The notes below the pieces were generated by a model. The model was not told the DNA's origin, did not search any database, and saw only the letters and a program-made list of their open reading frames with translations. From the NCBI RefSeq assembly GCF_016937615.1, contig NZ_JAFHKI010000006.1:1-64000 (forward strand): a stretch of 64,000 nt of DNA. The letters run 5' to 3'. A program made the translations under genes and the position numbers. The stretch is from Pseudomonas lactucae (GTDB lineage Bacteria > Pseudomonadota > Gammaproteobacteria > Pseudomonadales > Pseudomonadaceae). Each line of letters begins with the position of its first letter. Position 1 is the stretch's first letter. Below are positions 41,659-55,605 of the stretch, one piece after another.

Positions 41659-42576
41659 TCATTCTGACCGAATCAGTCGACGCGGCGCGATGCGCCCGTC
41701 TTCGCTCACTTCACCGATACCGATAAAGCGACCGTTATGATCCTGTACTCGCACCATGCCGAACTTCGGGGCATCCGGGGCGCGTACCGGCTGGCCGTTG
41801 AGCCAGTAGAACGCGCTGTGCTCCGAGAAGTGCAGCAATGGCCAATCAAGCAAACCGCTGTCCGAAGGCATCAGGAAGCGATCAACCGCTTCGTTGCCGC
41901 CTTCGGCGTGTACGGCTTCCAACTCTTCCAGCGTGACCGTCTGGGCCAGGGTGAAAGGGCCCGCTTGTGTACGTCGCAGTTCGGCAACGTATGCGCCGCA
42001 GCCCAGTTGCTCACCAATATCCTCCACCAGGGTACGGATATAAGTGCCTTTGCTGCAGTCCACCGCCAATCGGGCGGTGTCACCCTCACAGGCGAGCAAA
42101 TCCAGCCGGGCAATAGTAACAGAACGCGGTTCACGCTCCACCACTTCGCCTGCACGTGCCAGCTTGTAAAGAGGCTGGCCATCACGCTTGAGCGCCGAGT
42201 ACATCGGCGGTATCTGACTGATTTGCCCACGAAAAGCGGGTAAAGCCGCCTCGATATCAGCACGACCAACGGTCACGTCGCGAACCTGCAAGACATCACC
42301 TTCGGCGTCTGCCGTGGTGGTGGTCTTGCCCAGTTGCATCAGCGTTTCGTAACCCTTGTCGGAATCGAGCAGGTATTGCGAGAACTTGGTGGCCTCGCCG
42401 AAACACAGCGGCAACACGCCGGTGGCCAGGGGGTCGAGGCTGCCGGTGTGCCCGGCCTTCTCGGCATTGAGCAGCCAGCGGACCTTCTGCAAGGCGGCAT
42501 TGGAGGTAAAACCAATGGGCTTGTCGAGCAGAATGATGCCGCTGACGTTGCGACGGATACGTTTGACCTGAGCCAC
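41659..42576 (-). CDS. truB: tRNA pseudouridine(55) synthase
   Basis: Makes pseudouridine 55 in the T-loop of tRNAs. The 305 residues include the catalytic-aspartate motif [17 protein letters not shown] and the C-terminal PUA-like region. It follows rbfA by three bases. Confidence 0.95.
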   Translation of the reverse strand: MAQVKRIRRNVSGIILLDKPIGFTSNAALQKVRWLLNAEKAGHTGSLDPLATGVLPLCFGEATKFSQYLLDSDKGYETLMQLGKTTTTADAEGDVLQVRDVTVGRADIEAALPAFRGQISQIPPMYSALKRDGQPLYKLARAGEVVEREPRSVTIARLDLLACEGDTARLAVDCSKGTYIRTLVEDIGEQLGCGAYVAELRRTQAGPFTLAQTVTLEELEAVHAEGGNEAVDRFLMPSDSGLLDWPLLHFSEHSAFYWLNGQPVRAPDAPKFGMVRVQDHNGRFIGIGEVSEDGRIAPRRLIRSE

Positions 42577-42579
42577 CGC

Positions 42580-42975
42580 TTACTCCTTGGCGTCTTCAGG
42601 TGTGGACGGGTGCTGGCTGTCTTCAGCCACCGCGCGCTCGATCAGCGCTGACAGGTGCGCGCCACGCACGACGCTTTCGTCGTAGTGGAAATGCAACTGA
42701 GGCACGCTGCGCAGCTTCATTTCACGGGCCAACTGCATGCGCAGGAAGCCTGCAGCCGAGTTGAGCACCTTGATGCTCTGCGCGATTTCCTCGCTGTTGT
42801 CCTGACCCATCACGGTGATGAAGATCTTGGCGTGACCTACGTCACGGCTCACTTCAACAGCGGTGATGGTAACCAGGCCAACGCGCGGGTCTTTGACTTC
42901 GCGACGGATCAGTTGGGCCAGCTCGCGCTGCATCTGATCGCCGATACGCTGGGTACGGCTGTATTCTTTTGCCAT
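42580..42975 (-). CDS. rbfA: 30S ribosome-binding factor A
   Basis: A KH-like maturation factor for 16S rRNA. 131 residues with [19 protein letters not shown] and the type-II KH core ending QLHFHYDES. The tail is polar and acidic. Confidence 0.95.
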   Translation of the reverse strand: MAKEYSRTQRIGDQMQRELAQLIRREVKDPRVGLVTITAVEVSRDVGHAKIFITVMGQDNSEEIAQSIKVLNSAAGFLRMQLAREMKLRSVPQLHFHYDESVVRGAHLSALIERAVAEDSQHPSTPEDAKE

Positions 42976-43029
42976 GTCTTGTTACCTGTTACTGCCACAC
43001 GGTGAAACCCGTGGGGTCTGAAAGCGGCA

Positions 43030-43063
43030 AACGCCCGGCCTGACAAAAGCCAGACCGGGCGTT
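43030..43063 (-). terminator. Hairpin between infB and rbfA
   Basis: AACGCCCGG/CCGGGCGTT with additional inner pairing, but without a good T run. It may act as a partial terminator or processing site in the infB-rbfA gap. Confidence 0.4.
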
Positions 43064-43134
43064 GCGTTTAGAGTCCTTACGCGGCGCGGGGCATGTGCAT
43101 GCCCACACGCTGCGTGGCTCCTGAAGTGCGCGAG

Positions 43135-45651
43135 TCAGAGGCTGCGAGCAACCTGAACCTTCTCGTAGACTTCGATCTTGTCGCCAGCTTTGACGTCGTT
43201 GTAGCTCTTGACGCCAATACCGCATTCCATGCCGGCACGCACTTCGGAAGCGTCATCCTTGAAGCGGCGCAGGGATTCCAGCTCGCCTTCAAAGATAACG
43301 ATGTCTTCACGCAGTACACGGATTGGACGGTTACGGTGCACAACACCTTCGATAACCATGCAACCGGCGATCGCGCCGAATTTCGGCGAACGGAACACGT
43401 CACGCACCTCGGCAACACCCAGGATATTCTCCCGAACGTCGCTGCCAAGCATGCCGGTGAGGGCTTTCTTGACGTCTTCGATGATGTCGTAGATGACGTT
43501 GTAGTAACGCATGTCCAGGCCTTCCTGCTCAACGATCTTGCGAGCGCCAGCATCGGCACGCACGTTGAAGCCGAACAGTACAGCGTTGGAAGCCAGTGCC
43601 AGGTTGGCATCGGATTCGGTGATACCACCGACACCGCCACCCACAACACGCACTTGCACTTCGTCGTTACCCAGGCCGTTCAAGGCGCCGTTCAACGCTT
43701 CGAGAGAACCACGGACGTCAGATTTGAGGACGATGTTGAGCGTCTTCTTCTCGGCCTGGCCCATGTTCTCGAAGATATTTTCCAGCTTGCCGGCGTGGGC
43801 ACGAGCCAGTTTGACTTCGCGGAACTTGCCTTGACGGAACAGAGCCACTTCACGGGCTTTCTTCTCGTCCGCAACCACGCTCATCTCGTCGCCAGCGTCC
43901 GGGGTACCGTCCAGGCCGAGGATCTCGACAGGGATGGAAGGACCGGCTTCCTTGATTGGCTTGCCGTTCTCATCGAGCATGGCACGTACACGGCCATAGT
44001 TCGAACCGACCAGCACCATGTCGCCTTGGCGCAGGGTACCGTCTTGAACCAGTACGGTTGCAACCGGGCCACGACCTTTGTCGAGACGCGATTCAACCAC
44101 AACACCGCGACCTGGCGCCGATGGGGTTGCTTTGAGCTCAAGGACTTCAGCTTGCAGCAGGACCGCTTCGAGCAGTTCGTCTACGCCAGTACCGACTTTC
44201 GCCGAAACCGAAACGAACGGCGTATCACCGCCCCACTCTTCGGAAGTCACGCCGTGAACCGACAGTTCGCTACGAATGCGATCCAGGTCCGCGCCCGGCT
44301 TGTCGATCTTGTTCACTGCAACAACCAGTGGAACGCCGGCAGCCTTGGCGTGCTGGACAGCTTCAATGGTCTGCGGCATCACGCCGTCGTCCGCTGCAAC
44401 GACCAGGATCACGATGTCAGTCGCCTTGGCACCACGGGCACGCATCGCGGTAAACGCGGCGTGACCCGGGGTGTCGAGGAAGGTGACCATGCCGCGCTCG
44501 GTTTCAACGTGGTAAGCACCGATGTGCTGGGTGATGCCGCCGGCTTCGCCTGCAGCTACCTTGGCACGACGGATGTAGTCGAGCAGCGATGTCTTACCAT
44601 GGTCAACGTGACCCATTACGGTCACAACCGGCGCACGGGAGAACGTCTCACCTTCAAACTTCAGGGACTCGGCCAGGGAGTCTTCCAGGGCCGTGTCGCT
44701 GACCAGGGTCACTTTGTGGCCCAATTCTTCAGCCACGAGCTGAGCAGTTTCCTGATCAAGCACTTGGTTGATGGTCGCTGGAGTACCCAGTTTGAACATG
44801 AACTTGATGATTTCAGCAGCCTTGACCGACATCTGATTGGCGAGATCGCCAACGGTGATGGTCTCGCCGATCTGGACATCACGCACGACAGGGCCGGTTG
44901 GGCTCTGGAAACCGTGGGCGTTGCGCTTTTTCAGCTTGGCCTTGCCGCGACCACCACGACGGAAGCCATCGCTTTCTTCGTCGGTAGTACGTGGGGCAAC
45001 GCGTGGCGCAGGCGCCTTCTCTTTGACCGAAGCACGATGCGGAGCGTTTTTGCGCTCGCCATCGCCACCACCGCCACGACGGTTGTTATCGTCGGCACGT
45101 GGTTTGTCCGGACGACGAGGCTCTTCGCGTTTGCGCGCATCAGCGGCGGGCGCTGGTGCGGCGGCAACCGGAGCGGTCTCGCGCACTGCTTCTACAGGAG
45201 CGGCGACCGCTTCAGTGGCAGCAGGTTGCGCAGCAGCAGGCTGGCGACGCGCTTCTTCTTCGGCGCGACGCTTGGCTTCTTCTTCAGCCTTCTGACGAGC
45301 AGCATTTTCTACTGCGCGACGCTCTTCCAGTTCGCGTTTGCGCTCGGCTTCGATTTCTTCCGGGCTGCGCTGTACGAAGACTTTCTTCTTGCGTACTTCA
45401 ACACTGATGCTCTTGCTACCAGCAACACGCAGGGTGCTGGTGGTTTTGCGCTGCAATGTAATCTTGCGCGGTTCTTCCACTTTCGCCTTGTGGCTGCTCT
45501 TCAAGTGAGTCAGTAAAGACTGTTTCTCACTATCGCTCACACCTTCATCGGCGGCGGTGTGCGGCAGACCTGCCTCACGCATCTGCTGCAACAGGCGCTC
45601 TACCGGTGTTTTGACCTCATCGGCCAGTTGTTTCACCGTGACTTGCGTCAT
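43135..45651 (-). CDS. infB: Translation initiation factor IF-2
   Basis: The GTPase that places initiator tRNA on the 30S subunit. 838 residues: a small N-terminal IF2N domain, a long charged Ala/Glu/Arg-rich linker (about 95-250), a second IF2N domain and a GTPase with [22 protein letters not shown] and [11 protein letters not shown], then domains II-IV. It lies between nusA and rbfA; the gene for its ligand, tRNA-fMet, is upstream in the same cluster. Confidence 0.97.
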   Translation of the reverse strand: MTQVTVKQLADEVKTPVERLLQQMREAGLPHTAADEGVSDSEKQSLLTHLKSSHKAKVEEPRKITLQRKTTSTLRVAGSKSISVEVRKKKVFVQRSPEEIEAERKRELEERRAVENAARQKAEEEAKRRAEEEARRQPAAAQPAATEAVAAPVEAVRETAPVAAAPAPAADARKREEPRRPDKPRADDNNRRGGGGDGERKNAPHRASVKEKAPAPRVAPRTTDEESDGFRRGGRGKAKLKKRNAHGFQSPTGPVVRDVQIGETITVGDLANQMSVKAAEIIKFMFKLGTPATINQVLDQETAQLVAEELGHKVTLVSDTALEDSLAESLKFEGETFSRAPVVTVMGHVDHGKTSLLDYIRRAKVAAGEAGGITQHIGAYHVETERGMVTFLDTPGHAAFTAMRARGAKATDIVILVVAADDGVMPQTIEAVQHAKAAGVPLVVAVNKIDKPGADLDRIRSELSVHGVTSEEWGGDTPFVSVSAKVGTGVDELLEAVLLQAEVLELKATPSAPGRGVVVESRLDKGRGPVATVLVQDGTLRQGDMVLVGSNYGRVRAMLDENGKPIKEAGPSIPVEILGLDGTPDAGDEMSVVADEKKAREVALFRQGKFREVKLARAHAGKLENIFENMGQAEKKTLNIVLKSDVRGSLEALNGALNGLGNDEVQVRVVGGGVGGITESDANLALASNAVLFGFNVRADAGARKIVEQEGLDMRYYNVIYDIIEDVKKALTGMLGSDVRENILGVAEVRDVFRSPKFGAIAGCMVIEGVVHRNRPIRVLREDIVIFEGELESLRRFKDDASEVRAGMECGIGVKSYNDVKAGDKIEVYEKVQVARSL

Positions 45652-45678
45652 GCACTTCTCTCCTCAGGCCGCGCCTAA

Positions 45679-47160
45679 TTACTCGAACCAATGGGCTCGG
45701 GCGGCCATGATCAACTTGCCGGCACGATCATCGTCAATGCCGTCGATGTCGAGCAGATCGTCAATAGACTGCTCGGCCAGGTCTTCGCGGGTAATTACGC
45801 CGCGCACCGCCAGTTCCATCGCCAAATCCTTGTCCATACCCTCAAGCGAGAGCAGGTCTTCGGCCGGATGGGCGTCTGCCAGCTTTTCCTCAGTAGCGAT
45901 GGCTTTGGTCAACAAACGATCCTTGGCCCGAGCGCGAAGCTCGTTGACGATATCCTCGTCAAAGCCGTCGATGTTGAGCATCTCCTCCACCGGTACGTAG
46001 GCAATCTCTTCCAGGCTGGTGAAGCCTTCGTCCACCAGCACCTGCGCCAGTTCTTCATCGACTTCAAGCTCTTCGATAAAGTTGCGCAGAATGTCACCGG
46101 TTTCAGCTTGCTGCTTAGCCTGGATGTCCGATTCGGTCATCACGTTCAGGGTCCAACCGGTCAACTGGCTGGCCAGACGCACGTTCTGACCACCACGACC
46201 GATGGCCTGAGCCAGATTGTCTGCGCCAACGGCGATGTCCATTGCATGGGCATCTTCGTCAACGATAATTGCCGCCACTTCAGCTGGCGACATGGCGTTG
46301 ATCACGAACTGCGCCGGGTTATCGTCCCACAGGACGATGTCCACACGCTCACCGCCCAATTCGCCCGACACTGCCTGGACGCGCGAACCGCGCATACCAA
46401 TGCAAGCGCCTTGCGGGTCGATGCGTTTGTCCTTGGAACGAACCGCGATCTTGGCGCGCGAACCCGGGTCGCGGGACGCAGCCATCACTTCGATCAGGCC
46501 TTCGGCGATTTCCGGCACTTCGATACGGAACAGCTCGATCAGCATTTCCGGCGCGGTACGCGACAGAATCAACTGAGGGCCGCGGTTCTCGGTGCGGATT
46601 TCCTTGAGCAGCGCACGCAGACGCACGCCGACACGGAAGGTTTCGCGAGAGATGATGTCTTCGCGGGCCAGCAACGCTTCAGCGTTGTTGCCCAGGTCGA
46701 CGATCACATTGTCGCGGGTCACTTTTTTCACGGTGCCGGAGATGATTTCGCCCAGGCGCTCACGATAAGCGTCAACAACTTGAGCGCGCTCGGCTTCGCG
46801 AACCTTCTGCACGATGACCTGCTTGGCGGTCTGTGCAGCAATACGGCCGAACTCGATCGATTCGATCTTTTCTTCGACGACATCACCCACCTGGGCGCCA
46901 GGGTGCGTTTGTGCAACCTTGCTTGGCCAGGTTTCGATAGCCGGATCATCAAGATCGTCCTCTTCGACCACCGTCCAGCGACGGAAAGTCTCATAGGCAC
47001 CAGTGTGGCGATTGATTTCCACACGCAGATCTACTTCGTCTTCAAAACGTTTCTTGGTGGCAGTGGCCAGGGCCAGCTCCAACGCTTCAAAAATCACGCT
47101 TGCCGGTACACCCTTTTCATTGGATACCGACTCAACAACCAGCAGTACTTCTTTGCTCAT
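45679..47160 (-). CDS. nusA: Transcription termination/antitermination factor NusA
   Basis: Binds RNA polymerase and takes part in rrn antitermination together with boxA-bound factors. 493 residues: N-terminal domain, S1, two KH domains and two C-terminal acidic repeats ([31 protein letters not shown]). The ATG at 47160 ([10 protein letters not shown]) is preferred over an in-frame start at 47181. Confidence 0.96.
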   Translation of the reverse strand: MSKEVLLVVESVSNEKGVPASVIFEALELALATATKKRFEDEVDLRVEINRHTGAYETFRRWTVVEEDDLDDPAIETWPSKVAQTHPGAQVGDVVEEKIESIEFGRIAAQTAKQVIVQKVREAERAQVVDAYRERLGEIISGTVKKVTRDNVIVDLGNNAEALLAREDIISRETFRVGVRLRALLKEIRTENRGPQLILSRTAPEMLIELFRIEVPEIAEGLIEVMAASRDPGSRAKIAVRSKDKRIDPQGACIGMRGSRVQAVSGELGGERVDIVLWDDNPAQFVINAMSPAEVAAIIVDEDAHAMDIAVGADNLAQAIGRGGQNVRLASQLTGWTLNVMTESDIQAKQQAETGDILRNFIEELEVDEELAQVLVDEGFTSLEEIAYVPVEEMLNIDGFDEDIVNELRARAKDRLLTKAIATEEKLADAHPAEDLLSLEGMDKDLAMELAVRGVITREDLAEQSIDDLLDIDGIDDDRAGKLIMAARAHWFE

Positions 47161-47207
47161 CGTACGCCTCGCCTTTCGCAAGCCATTGGATCCGCGGGAT
47201 CCGCGTC

Positions 47208-47666
47208 TCAGTCAAAACTGGGAATAATGTTGGCCTTGTCGATCATATCGATCGGCAACAGGAACTCATGGTCTTCTACCTGCACCACGACGTCCTGCTC
47301 TTCTACACCGCGCAGAAGGCCCTGAAAGTTGCGTCGCCCTTCGAACGGGGAGCGCAGCTTGATCTTCACTTGTTCACCGGCAAATTTTGCAAACTGCTCA
47401 ATAGTGAACAGTGGGCGTTCCATGCCTGGCGAGGAAACTTCGAGGGTGTATTCAACGGAGATTGGATCTTCAACATCCAGCACACCGCTGATTTGACGGC
47501 TGACAATGGCACAATCGTCCACCAGCACACCGCCCTCTTTATCGATATAAACGCGCAACATTGAGTGGCGACCTTGAGCCGAAAACTCAATACCCCAGCA
47601 TTCATAGCCTAGGGCCACGACCACCGGGGCCAGCAAGGCCTGCAACTCTTCTAGCTTGCTCGACAC
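47208..47666 (-). CDS. rimP: Ribosome maturation factor RimP
   Basis: Needed for 30S maturation. The 152-residue family length is met if translation starts at the GTG at 47666 ([12 protein letters not shown]), which has GAGGGGG five bases upstream. Longer in-frame starts exist (47684, 47729) but have no such site. Core segments [12 protein letters not shown] and [12 protein letters not shown] are present. It is the first protein gene after tRNA-fMet, as in the E. coli metY-rimP-nusA-infB operon. Confidence 0.94.
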   Translation of the reverse strand: MSSKLEELQALLAPVVVALGYECWGIEFSAQGRHSMLRVYIDKEGGVLVDDCAIVSRQISGVLDVEDPISVEYTLEVSSPGMERPLFTIEQFAKFAGEQVKIKLRSPFEGRRNFQGLLRGVEEQDVVVQVEDHEFLLPIDMIDKANIIPSFD

Positions 47667-47773
47667 CTGAACCCCCTCGTGCATGTATGTGCATGCTGTG
47701 CAAAATAAAAAAATGGGCGAAACGCCCATCCTTGAAACGCCGTCGAACAGCGGCGTTGAAAGTGTCCAGCTAA

Positions 47774-47796
47774 CAAAAAGCCCCTTAAAAGGGGCT
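47774..47796 (-). terminator. Terminator between tRNA-fMet and rimP
   Basis: AGCCCC-TTTTAA-GGGGCT followed by TTTTTG on the minus strand, just after the tRNA. The rimP-nusA-infB genes are therefore reached by read-through, by a processed transcript or from a promoter of their own. Confidence 0.82.
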
Positions 47797-47806
47797 CCGC
47801 TAAAAC

Positions 47807-47883
<77 letters not shown>

Positions 47884-47944
47884 ACAAAGCTGGGGCGGAA
47901 GTATACGACCGATCCCTTGCAGGGTCAATGTAACCTTCCACCTA

Positions 47945-47968
47945 CAAGAAAGCCCGCAACAGCGGGCT
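47945..47968 (-). terminator. Terminator after tRNA-Leu
   Basis: AGCCCGC-TGTT-GCGGGCT followed by TTCTTG on the minus strand, between the two tRNA genes. Confidence 0.75.
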
Positions 47969-47979
47969 CTCCTGATAAT

Positions 47980-48065
47980 TGGTACCGAGAAGGGGACTCG
48001 AACCCCTACACCCTATGGGCACAACCACCTCAAGGTTGCGTGTCTACCAATTCCACCACCTCGGC
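47980..48065 (-). tRNA. tRNA-Leu (GAG)
   Basis: An 86-base class II tRNA on the minus strand beginning GCCGAGGTGGTGGAATTGG, with anticodon loop CTTGAGG (GAG), a long variable arm and an encoded CCA. It lies directly downstream of secG. Confidence 0.97.
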
Positions 48066-48087
48066 AATACAGCGCTTACAACTCTTC

Positions 48088-48471
48088 TTACTTCTGCTCT
48101 TGAGCTGGAGGTACGTCAGTCGCTGGAGTAGCCGACTTTTGCTCTTGAAGCACCGGGACATCATCAGAAGCCGGTTTTGCTTTTGGTACTTCCAACACTG
48201 CTGGGTTTGGCAAACCTACTTGAGTCAGCACATGAGCTTTCTCTTTAGCAAAGTAACCTAACCCCAAGCTGGTTATGAAGAAACCGGCGGCAAGTATAGC
48301 AGTAAACTTACTAAGAAAGGTAGAGGAACCTTGGCTTCCGAACACAGTATTTGAAGCACCTGCACCGAAAGACGCACCAGCATCCGCACCTTTGCCCTGT
48401 TGCAACAAAACCAGGGCAACTACGCCCAGGGCAGCCAACAGATGAAAAACGACTACGACTGTTTCCAGCAT
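48088..48471 (-). CDS. secG: Preprotein translocase subunit SecG
   Basis: A small SecYEG subunit with two membrane helices. [20 protein letters not shown] opens the protein, followed by [21 protein letters not shown], the conserved SecG loop. 127 residues with a polar Pro/Lys/Gln-rich tail. I start at the ATG at 48471; an earlier in-frame start would reach into tpiA. Confidence 0.95.
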   Translation of the reverse strand: MLETVVVVFHLLAALGVVALVLLQQGKGADAGASFGAGASNTVFGSQGSSTFLSKFTAILAAGFFITSLGLGYFAKEKAHVLTQVGLPNPAVLEVPKAKPASDDVPVLQEQKSATPATDVPPAQEQK

Positions 48472-48475
48472 TTTT

Positions 48476-49231
48476 TCAGTTTCCCGCGGCGCGACAGATC
48501 GCACCGAACTCATCTGCATTCAGGGAAGCTCCACCAATGAGCCCCCCATCGATATCCGGCATGCCGAACAGTTCGACCGCATTGGCCGCCTTCACGCTGC
48601 CGCCGTATAGAAGACGCACACCTTGTGCGACTTCAGAATTCTCTGCCGCCAACTGGGCGCGGATGGCTGCGTGCACATCCTGCGCCTGTTGCGGTGTAGC
48701 AGTCAGCCCGGTACCAATGGCCCAGACTGGCTCGTAAGCAATCACTGCCTTTGCAAACGCACCCACACCCAGCTCTTCAATGATGCTGCCCAGCTGACGC
48801 GAGACAACTTCAAGAGTCTTGCCCGACTCACGCTGCTCCAGGGTTTCCCCTATGCACAACACGGGAATCAAGCCACTGGCTTGTGCGGCTGCGAACTTGC
48901 GATTGAGCGTCCCATCCCGCTCACCCATCATCTGACGGCGTTCGGAGTGCCCGACAAGCACATAGGAACAACCCGCATCAACCAACTGACTCGGAGAAAT
49001 CTCACCGGTCAAAGCACCTTGCATGGCTTCCACTGCGGAATTCTGCGCGCCGACCTGAATCGACTTGCCTTTCAAGCCATCAACCACTTGGGTGATATGC
49101 AAGCAAGGCGGGAAAACCGCAACATCAACACCGCTAGGCAAGGCCAAGTGACGAAGGCCATTGATCAGCTCAGCGACACTGGCGCGGGTACCGTGCATCT
49201 TCCAGTTACCAGCTACCATAGTGCGACGCAT
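48476..49231 (-). CDS. tpiA: Triosephosphate isomerase
   Basis: Interconverts dihydroxyacetone phosphate and glyceraldehyde 3-phosphate. 251 residues with GNWKMHGT, the catalytic His in LVGHSERR, the catalytic Glu in [11 protein letters not shown] and the phosphate-binding YGGSVKAAN. Confidence 0.96.
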   Translation of the reverse strand: MRRTMVAGNWKMHGTRASVAELINGLRHLALPSGVDVAVFPPCLHITQVVDGLKGKSIQVGAQNSAVEAMQGALTGEISPSQLVDAGCSYVLVGHSERRQMMGERDGTLNRKFAAAQASGLIPVLCIGETLEQRESGKTLEVVSRQLGSIIEELGVGAFAKAVIAYEPVWAIGTGLTATPQQAQDVHAAIRAQLAAENSEVAQGVRLLYGGSVKAANAVELFGMPDIDGGLIGGASLNADEFGAICRAAGN

Positions 49232-49297
49232 GCTGTACCCCGTCGGTCAAAGTGGGCGCAGATGTTACCCAACCACATCCTTACTGGCAAGCCGAAT

Positions 49298-50635
49298 TCA
49301 GGCGCAAACTTCAGTTACCAGTTTTGCCAAGTCTTCGGCATGACCGCGGACCTGCATTTCGTCGTCACCTTCGACCATGACACGCACCAAAGGCTCTGTA
49401 CCGGACTTGCGCAGCAATACCCGACCACGCCCCGCCATTGCCAGGGTTACACGCTCGCATGCCTCTTTCACAGCCGGGTGATCGATCGGGTTTTCGCCGC
49501 CACCAAAACGTACGTTCAGCAGCACCTGTGGACACTTGCGCAACGCCTGACGCGCCTGAGCAAGGCTTTCATTGCGACGACGCAGGGCCATCAGCACCTG
49601 CAGCGCAGCAATGATCGCATCACCTGTCGTGGTGTGCTGGAAGCAGACCACATGGCCGGAGTTCTCGCCGCCCACCAGCCAGTTGCGCTCAAGCAACTCA
49701 GTGATGACATAGCGATCACCGACATTGGCACGCACGAAGGGAATCCCCAGGTCCGCCAAGGCCAGTTCCAGACCCAGATTGCTCATCAGAGTACCGACAA
49801 CGCCGCCCTGAAGCTTATTACGCTCATGCATGTCGCGCGCGATGATGAAAAGCAGATCGTCGCCATCCACAATCGCACCCGTGTGATCCACCATCAGGAC
49901 CCGATCACCGTCGCCGTCGAAGGCAATCCCCAGATCCGCATGCTCTGCCAGAACAGCGACCTGCAACTGTTCCATATGGGTGGAGCCGCAGTTTTCGTTG
50001 ATGTTCAACCCATTAGGTTGAGCCGACAGCACTGTGACTTGAGCGCCCAACTCCTTGAATACGCTCGGCGCGACTTTGTAGGTCGCGCCATGCGCACAGT
50101 CGACCACCAACTTGAGCCCGGCAAAGCTGGTGCTGCTCGGCACACTGCTCTTGCAGAACTCGATGTAGCGACCCGACGCATCATTGATACGCGATACCTT
50201 GCCCAGCTTGCTGGACTCAACCACCGTCATCGGCGCATCCAGCAGCTCTTCGATCATCAGCTCGATCTCATCGGGCAGCTTGGTACCCTGACCCGAGAAG
50301 AACTTGATGCCGTTGTCATCATGAGGATTGTGCGAGGCACTGATCACGATACCGGCTTCAGCGTGAAAGGTACGCGTCAGGTAAGCGATGGCGGGCGTCG
50401 GCATCGGCCCCAGCAGCATGACGTCAGCACCAGCGGCAGACAAACCCGCCTCAAGCGCAGATTCAAACATATAACCCGAAATTCGCGTGTCCTTACCCAC
50501 CAGGATGCGGCAGGCGCCCATGCTGCGGAACGCCATACCTGCCGCCCAACCCAGCTTGAGCATGAAATCAGGAGTAATGGGATATTCGCCGACCCGCCCA
50601 CGAATGCCGTCGGTACCAAAATACTTTTTAGTCAT
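49298..50635 (-). CDS. glmM: Phosphoglucosamine mutase
   Basis: Converts glucosamine-6-phosphate to glucosamine-1-phosphate for peptidoglycan and LPS. 445 residues with GTDGIRG, the phosphoserine S101 in [15 protein letters not shown], the metal loop DGDGDR and the C-terminal [12 protein letters not shown]. Confidence 0.96.
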   Translation of the reverse strand: MTKKYFGTDGIRGRVGEYPITPDFMLKLGWAAGMAFRSMGACRILVGKDTRISGYMFESALEAGLSAAGADVMLLGPMPTPAIAYLTRTFHAEAGIVISASHNPHDDNGIKFFSGQGTKLPDEIELMIEELLDAPMTVVESSKLGKVSRINDASGRYIEFCKSSVPSSTSFAGLKLVVDCAHGATYKVAPSVFKELGAQVTVLSAQPNGLNINENCGSTHMEQLQVAVLAEHADLGIAFDGDGDRVLMVDHTGAIVDGDDLLFIIARDMHERNKLQGGVVGTLMSNLGLELALADLGIPFVRANVGDRYVITELLERNWLVGGENSGHVVCFQHTTTGDAIIAALQVLMALRRRNESLAQARQALRKCPQVLLNVRFGGGENPIDHPAVKEACERVTLAMAGRGRVLLRKSGTEPLVRVMVEGDDEMQVRGHAEDLAKLVTEVCA

Positions 50636-50651
50636 AGGTGCTCCATCATTC

Positions 50652-51503
50652 TTATTCGGCTGATTCTACTGCGGCAATCATGCGTACTACATCCACCGTC
50701 TCGGCTACATCATGCACCCGCAGAATACGCGCGCCCTTGGTCACCGCAAGAGTGGCGAGTGCGAGTCCGCCATAAAGCCGCTCACCCACCGGGCGATTCA
50801 AGGCCAGCCCTATCATGCTCTTGCGCGAAACACCGACCAACAAGGGCCGACCAAGGGTATGCAAGGATTCCATGTGCTTGAACAGGCTTAAATTGTGCTG
50901 CAGGGTCTTGGCGAAACCGAACCCCGGATCAAGGATGATTTTTTCCGGCGCAATACCCACCGCTGCACACGCAACAATGCGACCAGAGAGAAAATCACTC
51001 ACCTCGCCGACCAGGTCATCATAGTGAGGGCTGTCCTGCATGTTGCCGGGCTCACCCAGCATATGCATGAGGCACACCGGCAACCCAGTGGCCGCCGCCG
51101 CATCCAGGGCCCCCTCTCGTCGAAGGGAGCGCACATCGTTGATCAGCCCAGCTCCCAGGCGCGCAGCTTCGCGCATCACGGCAGGTGTCGAGGTATCAAC
51201 CGAGATGATCACATCCAGCTCTCGAGCAATACGCTCAACGACCGGAGCCACCCGCTCCAATTCCTCAAGCGGAGAAACAACACGAGCACCCGGCCGAGTC
51301 GACTCGCCCCCAATATCAATCAAGGTCGCGCCGGCCATAACCATGGCCTCGGCATGACGCAGCGCGGCATCCCGCTGACTGAAGCGGCCGCCGTCGGAAA
51401 AGGAGTCGGGGGTTACGTTAAGAATGCCCATGACATGCGTATGGGCCAAATCAAGAACCCGGTTGCCGCAAGGCAACCGGGTGGAGGTCAACACTGAAGT
51501 CAT
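50652..51503 (-). CDS. folP: Dihydropteroate synthase
   Basis: Joins the pterin made by FolK to p-aminobenzoate; target of sulfonamides. 283 residues with [16 protein letters not shown] and [12 protein letters not shown]. It lies between ftsH and glmM, its usual place. Confidence 0.96.
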   Translation of the reverse strand: MTSVLTSTRLPCGNRVLDLAHTHVMGILNVTPDSFSDGGRFSQRDAALRHAEAMVMAGATLIDIGGESTRPGARVVSPLEELERVAPVVERIARELDVIISVDTSTPAVMREAARLGAGLINDVRSLRREGALDAAAATGLPVCLMHMLGEPGNMQDSPHYDDLVGEVSDFLSGRIVACAAVGIAPEKIILDPGFGFAKTLQHNLSLFKHMESLHTLGRPLLVGVSRKSMIGLALNRPVGERLYGGLALATLAVTKGARILRVHDVAETVDVVRMIAAVESAE

Positions 51504-51511
51504 TTCAAACC

Positions 51512-53422
<1,911 letters not shown>

Positions 53423-53622
53423 ATCGTTCAATTAACTACCCTCTGAAGCAAGCTCCGCTAGTGGCGCGCGCTTCGCATGATATTCACCGGCCTAACTTAC
53501 TACATTACCTACAACACTGGCAGGCGCCGTCTGTAACCCTTTGTGAAACTTTGACTACACAATATTCGTAAAGCTTCGTGACGAAAGCGATATAAAAAAA
53601 CCTATCGACTCTCTTCAATCCT

Positions 53623-54273
53623 TCAAAGACGCTCATCACTGGCGGCGCCTTCGATGCCACGGAACCCCCGAGCCAACAGATACTGCTCACGCGACCGGTC
53701 CCGCGAAGAGTCAGGTTTACGCATCTGCACCTTGTCAAACAGCTTGCGGATGTTCTTGTGGTACTCGTCAAAGCCCTCACCCTGGAAGACCTTGACCAGA
53801 AAATCACCACCCGGACGCAATACCCGCCCCGCCAGATCCAGTGCCAATTCACAGAGGAACATAGCGCGCGGCATATCGACAGCCGGTAATCCACTCATAT
53901 TGGGGGCCATGTCGGAAATCACAAGGTCTACCTGTGAATTTCCGACGGCTTCCAGGATCTGCGCCAGTACCGCGTCCTGGGTAAAGTCGCCGTGCACAAA
54001 GGTCACATCCGGAATGCTGTCCATCTCAAGGATGTCGGAAGCAATCAACCGGCCTTGCCCGCCAATCAGACGACTGGCCACCTGGGACCAGCCACCCGGG
54101 GCGGCGCCGAGGTCGATCACGCTCATGCCGGGGCGAAATAATTTGTCCTTGTCCTGGAGCTCCAGCAGCTTGTAACTGGCCCGGGAACGGTAACCGTCCT
54201 TCTGCGCCTTTTTGACGTAAGGATCGTTGAAATGCTCTTGTAGCCACTTAAGGCTGGTTTTGGAACGGGCCAC
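53623..54273 (-). CDS. rlmE: 23S rRNA 2'-O-ribose U2552 methyltransferase RlmE
   Basis: A SAM-dependent heat-shock methyltransferase (FtsJ/RrmJ). 216 residues with SRASYKLLE, motif [23 protein letters not shown] and KVFQGEGFD, giving the K-D-K-type catalytic set. The C-terminus ([10 protein letters not shown]) is a little longer than in the E. coli protein. It is transcribed away from yhbY and sits upstream of ftsH. Confidence 0.94.
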   Translation of the reverse strand: MARSKTSLKWLQEHFNDPYVKKAQKDGYRSRASYKLLELQDKDKLFRPGMSVIDLGAAPGGWSQVASRLIGGQGRLIASDILEMDSIPDVTFVHGDFTQDAVLAQILEAVGNSQVDLVISDMAPNMSGLPAVDMPRAMFLCELALDLAGRVLRPGGDFLVKVFQGEGFDEYHKNIRKLFDKVQMRKPDSSRDRSREQYLLARGFRGIEGAASDERL

Positions 54274-54378
54274 GGGCCACCTCGAAAATAAAACGGGTCG
54301 TGATTAACTGGGCGGTCCCGGACTCGCTCGGGTAAACTGGCCGCCGCTTTTTACAAGATCAGACGCAGGGGTCAGATT

Positions 54379-54687
54379 ATGCCGCTCACTCAAGAGCAGA
54401 AGAAACAGTACAAATCCATTGGCCACCATCTGAAACCAGTTCTGATTGTGGCAGACAACGGTTTGACTGAAGGTGTGTTAGCCGAATTTGAACGCGCACT
54501 CAATGATCATGAACTGATCAAGATCAAGGTCAATATCCTTGATCGCGAAGCACGCCTGGCCGCCGTTGCAGAACTGTGCAAGGTGGGCAAGGCGGACTTG
54601 GTTCAGGTCATCGGCAAGATGGCGCTGCTGTATCGCAAGAACTTCAGCGTCAACAAGCAATTGTCGAACGTTCATCGCTTCAAATGA
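54379..54687 (+). CDS. yhbY: YhbY family RNA-binding protein (CRM domain)
   Basis: A 102-residue CRM-domain protein associated with ribosome assembly. KSIGHHLKPVLIVADNGLTEG and the conserved GKMALLYR segment near the end identify it. It is divergent from rlmE and converges on the membrane-protein gene, with stops nine bases apart. Confidence 0.92.
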   Translation: MPLTQEQKKQYKSIGHHLKPVLIVADNGLTEGVLAEFERALNDHELIKIKVNILDREARLAAVAELCKVGKADLVQVIGKMALLYRKNFSVNKQLSNVHRFK

Positions 54688-54696
54688 TTAAAAGGG

Positions 54697-55101
54697 TCAC
54701 GGGCGTGCTTCGCGCGCCCCGCCACTCCATCCCGGCGCAGGCTGCATGACCAGCACCAGACCAGAGAACCCTAGCACAAGATAGCTGAATAACTGCCAGC
54801 GCAACGCTTCCGGCAGCCAGACATGCACGACGCCAAACATCGCGCACGCATACAGCGCCATCAACAGCAGTTGGCCGCGAATATCCCGCCACAAACTCCC
54901 CAAACCCTCGGCCTTGACCAGCACCACGGCCTGGATTGTCACGCACGCCGCTGAAAACCCCACCAGCAATGCACTCAGCAATCCGTCCAGCTCATCGATG
55001 AGCAACGGCGCCAGCCCAATCAGGCCCAGCGCCGGAAGCACACCCACGTGCAGTAACCACAAACCGCCCACCCAAAGCATCTGGGAGAGCTGCCAAAGCA
55101 T
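54697..55101 (-). CDS. Four-helix inner-membrane protein (DUF4149-like)
   Basis: 134 residues with about four hydrophobic helices and the opening MLWQLSQMLWVGGLWLLHV, which resembles the DUF4149/TMEM205-like group. The ATG at 55101 is chosen; an in-frame start at 55152 would run into greA. Function is unknown. It lies immediately downstream of carAB-greA in the same direction and is probably cotranscribed. Confidence 0.7.
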   Translation of the reverse strand: MLWQLSQMLWVGGLWLLHVGVLPALGLIGLAPLLIDELDGLLSALLVGFSAACVTIQAVVLVKAEGLGSLWRDIRGQLLLMALYACAMFGVVHVWLPEALRWQLFSYLVLGFSGLVLVMQPAPGWSGGAREARP

Positions 55102-55129
55102 GGCGCCCGCACGAAGCGGGCGCCGCCTT

Positions 55130-55605
55130 TCAGACGTGACGAACTTCGACAATCTCGTACTCGATCACGCCGCCTGGCGTTTTGACAGCCACCACATCTC
55201 CCTCTTCCTTGGCAATCAACGCGCGGGCCAGCGGCGACCCCACAGATATCTTGCCGAGCTTGAAGTCAGCTTCGTCTTCGCCAACGATGTGGTAGACCAC
55301 GCTTTCGTCAGTTTCGACGTTGGCAATTTCCACGGTCGTACCGAAAATCACTTTGCCGGTGTGAGGAATGGTCGTCACGTCGATCACCACCGAGTTCTGC
55401 AGGCGGCCTTCGATGTCACGGATGCGTGCCTCGACCATACCTTCTGCTCGCGAGCAGCGTGGTATTCGGCGTTTTCCTTCAAGTCGCCCAGCTCGCGGGC
55501 CGTACCGATGTCCTGGCTCAGCTTTGGACGTACGACCTTGGTCAGATGGGCGTGCTCCTCCTCCAGGGCCTTGAAGCCCTGGACGGTCATTGGGTATTTG
55601 GTCAT
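55130..55605 (-). pseudogene. greA: Transcription elongation factor GreA, one-base frameshift as given
   Basis: GreA rescues backtracked RNA polymerase. The first frame gives the N-terminal coiled coil ([30 protein letters not shown]) and then diverges; the rest ([18 protein letters not shown] to the end) lies in another frame. Adding one G on the minus strand near 55440 (CAGAAGGTATG to CAGAAGGGTATG) restores REQKGMVEAR and exactly 158 codons plus stop. Both halves are well conserved, so a base-calling error is more likely than loss. The ATG overlaps the carB stop (ATGA). Confidence 0.9.
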
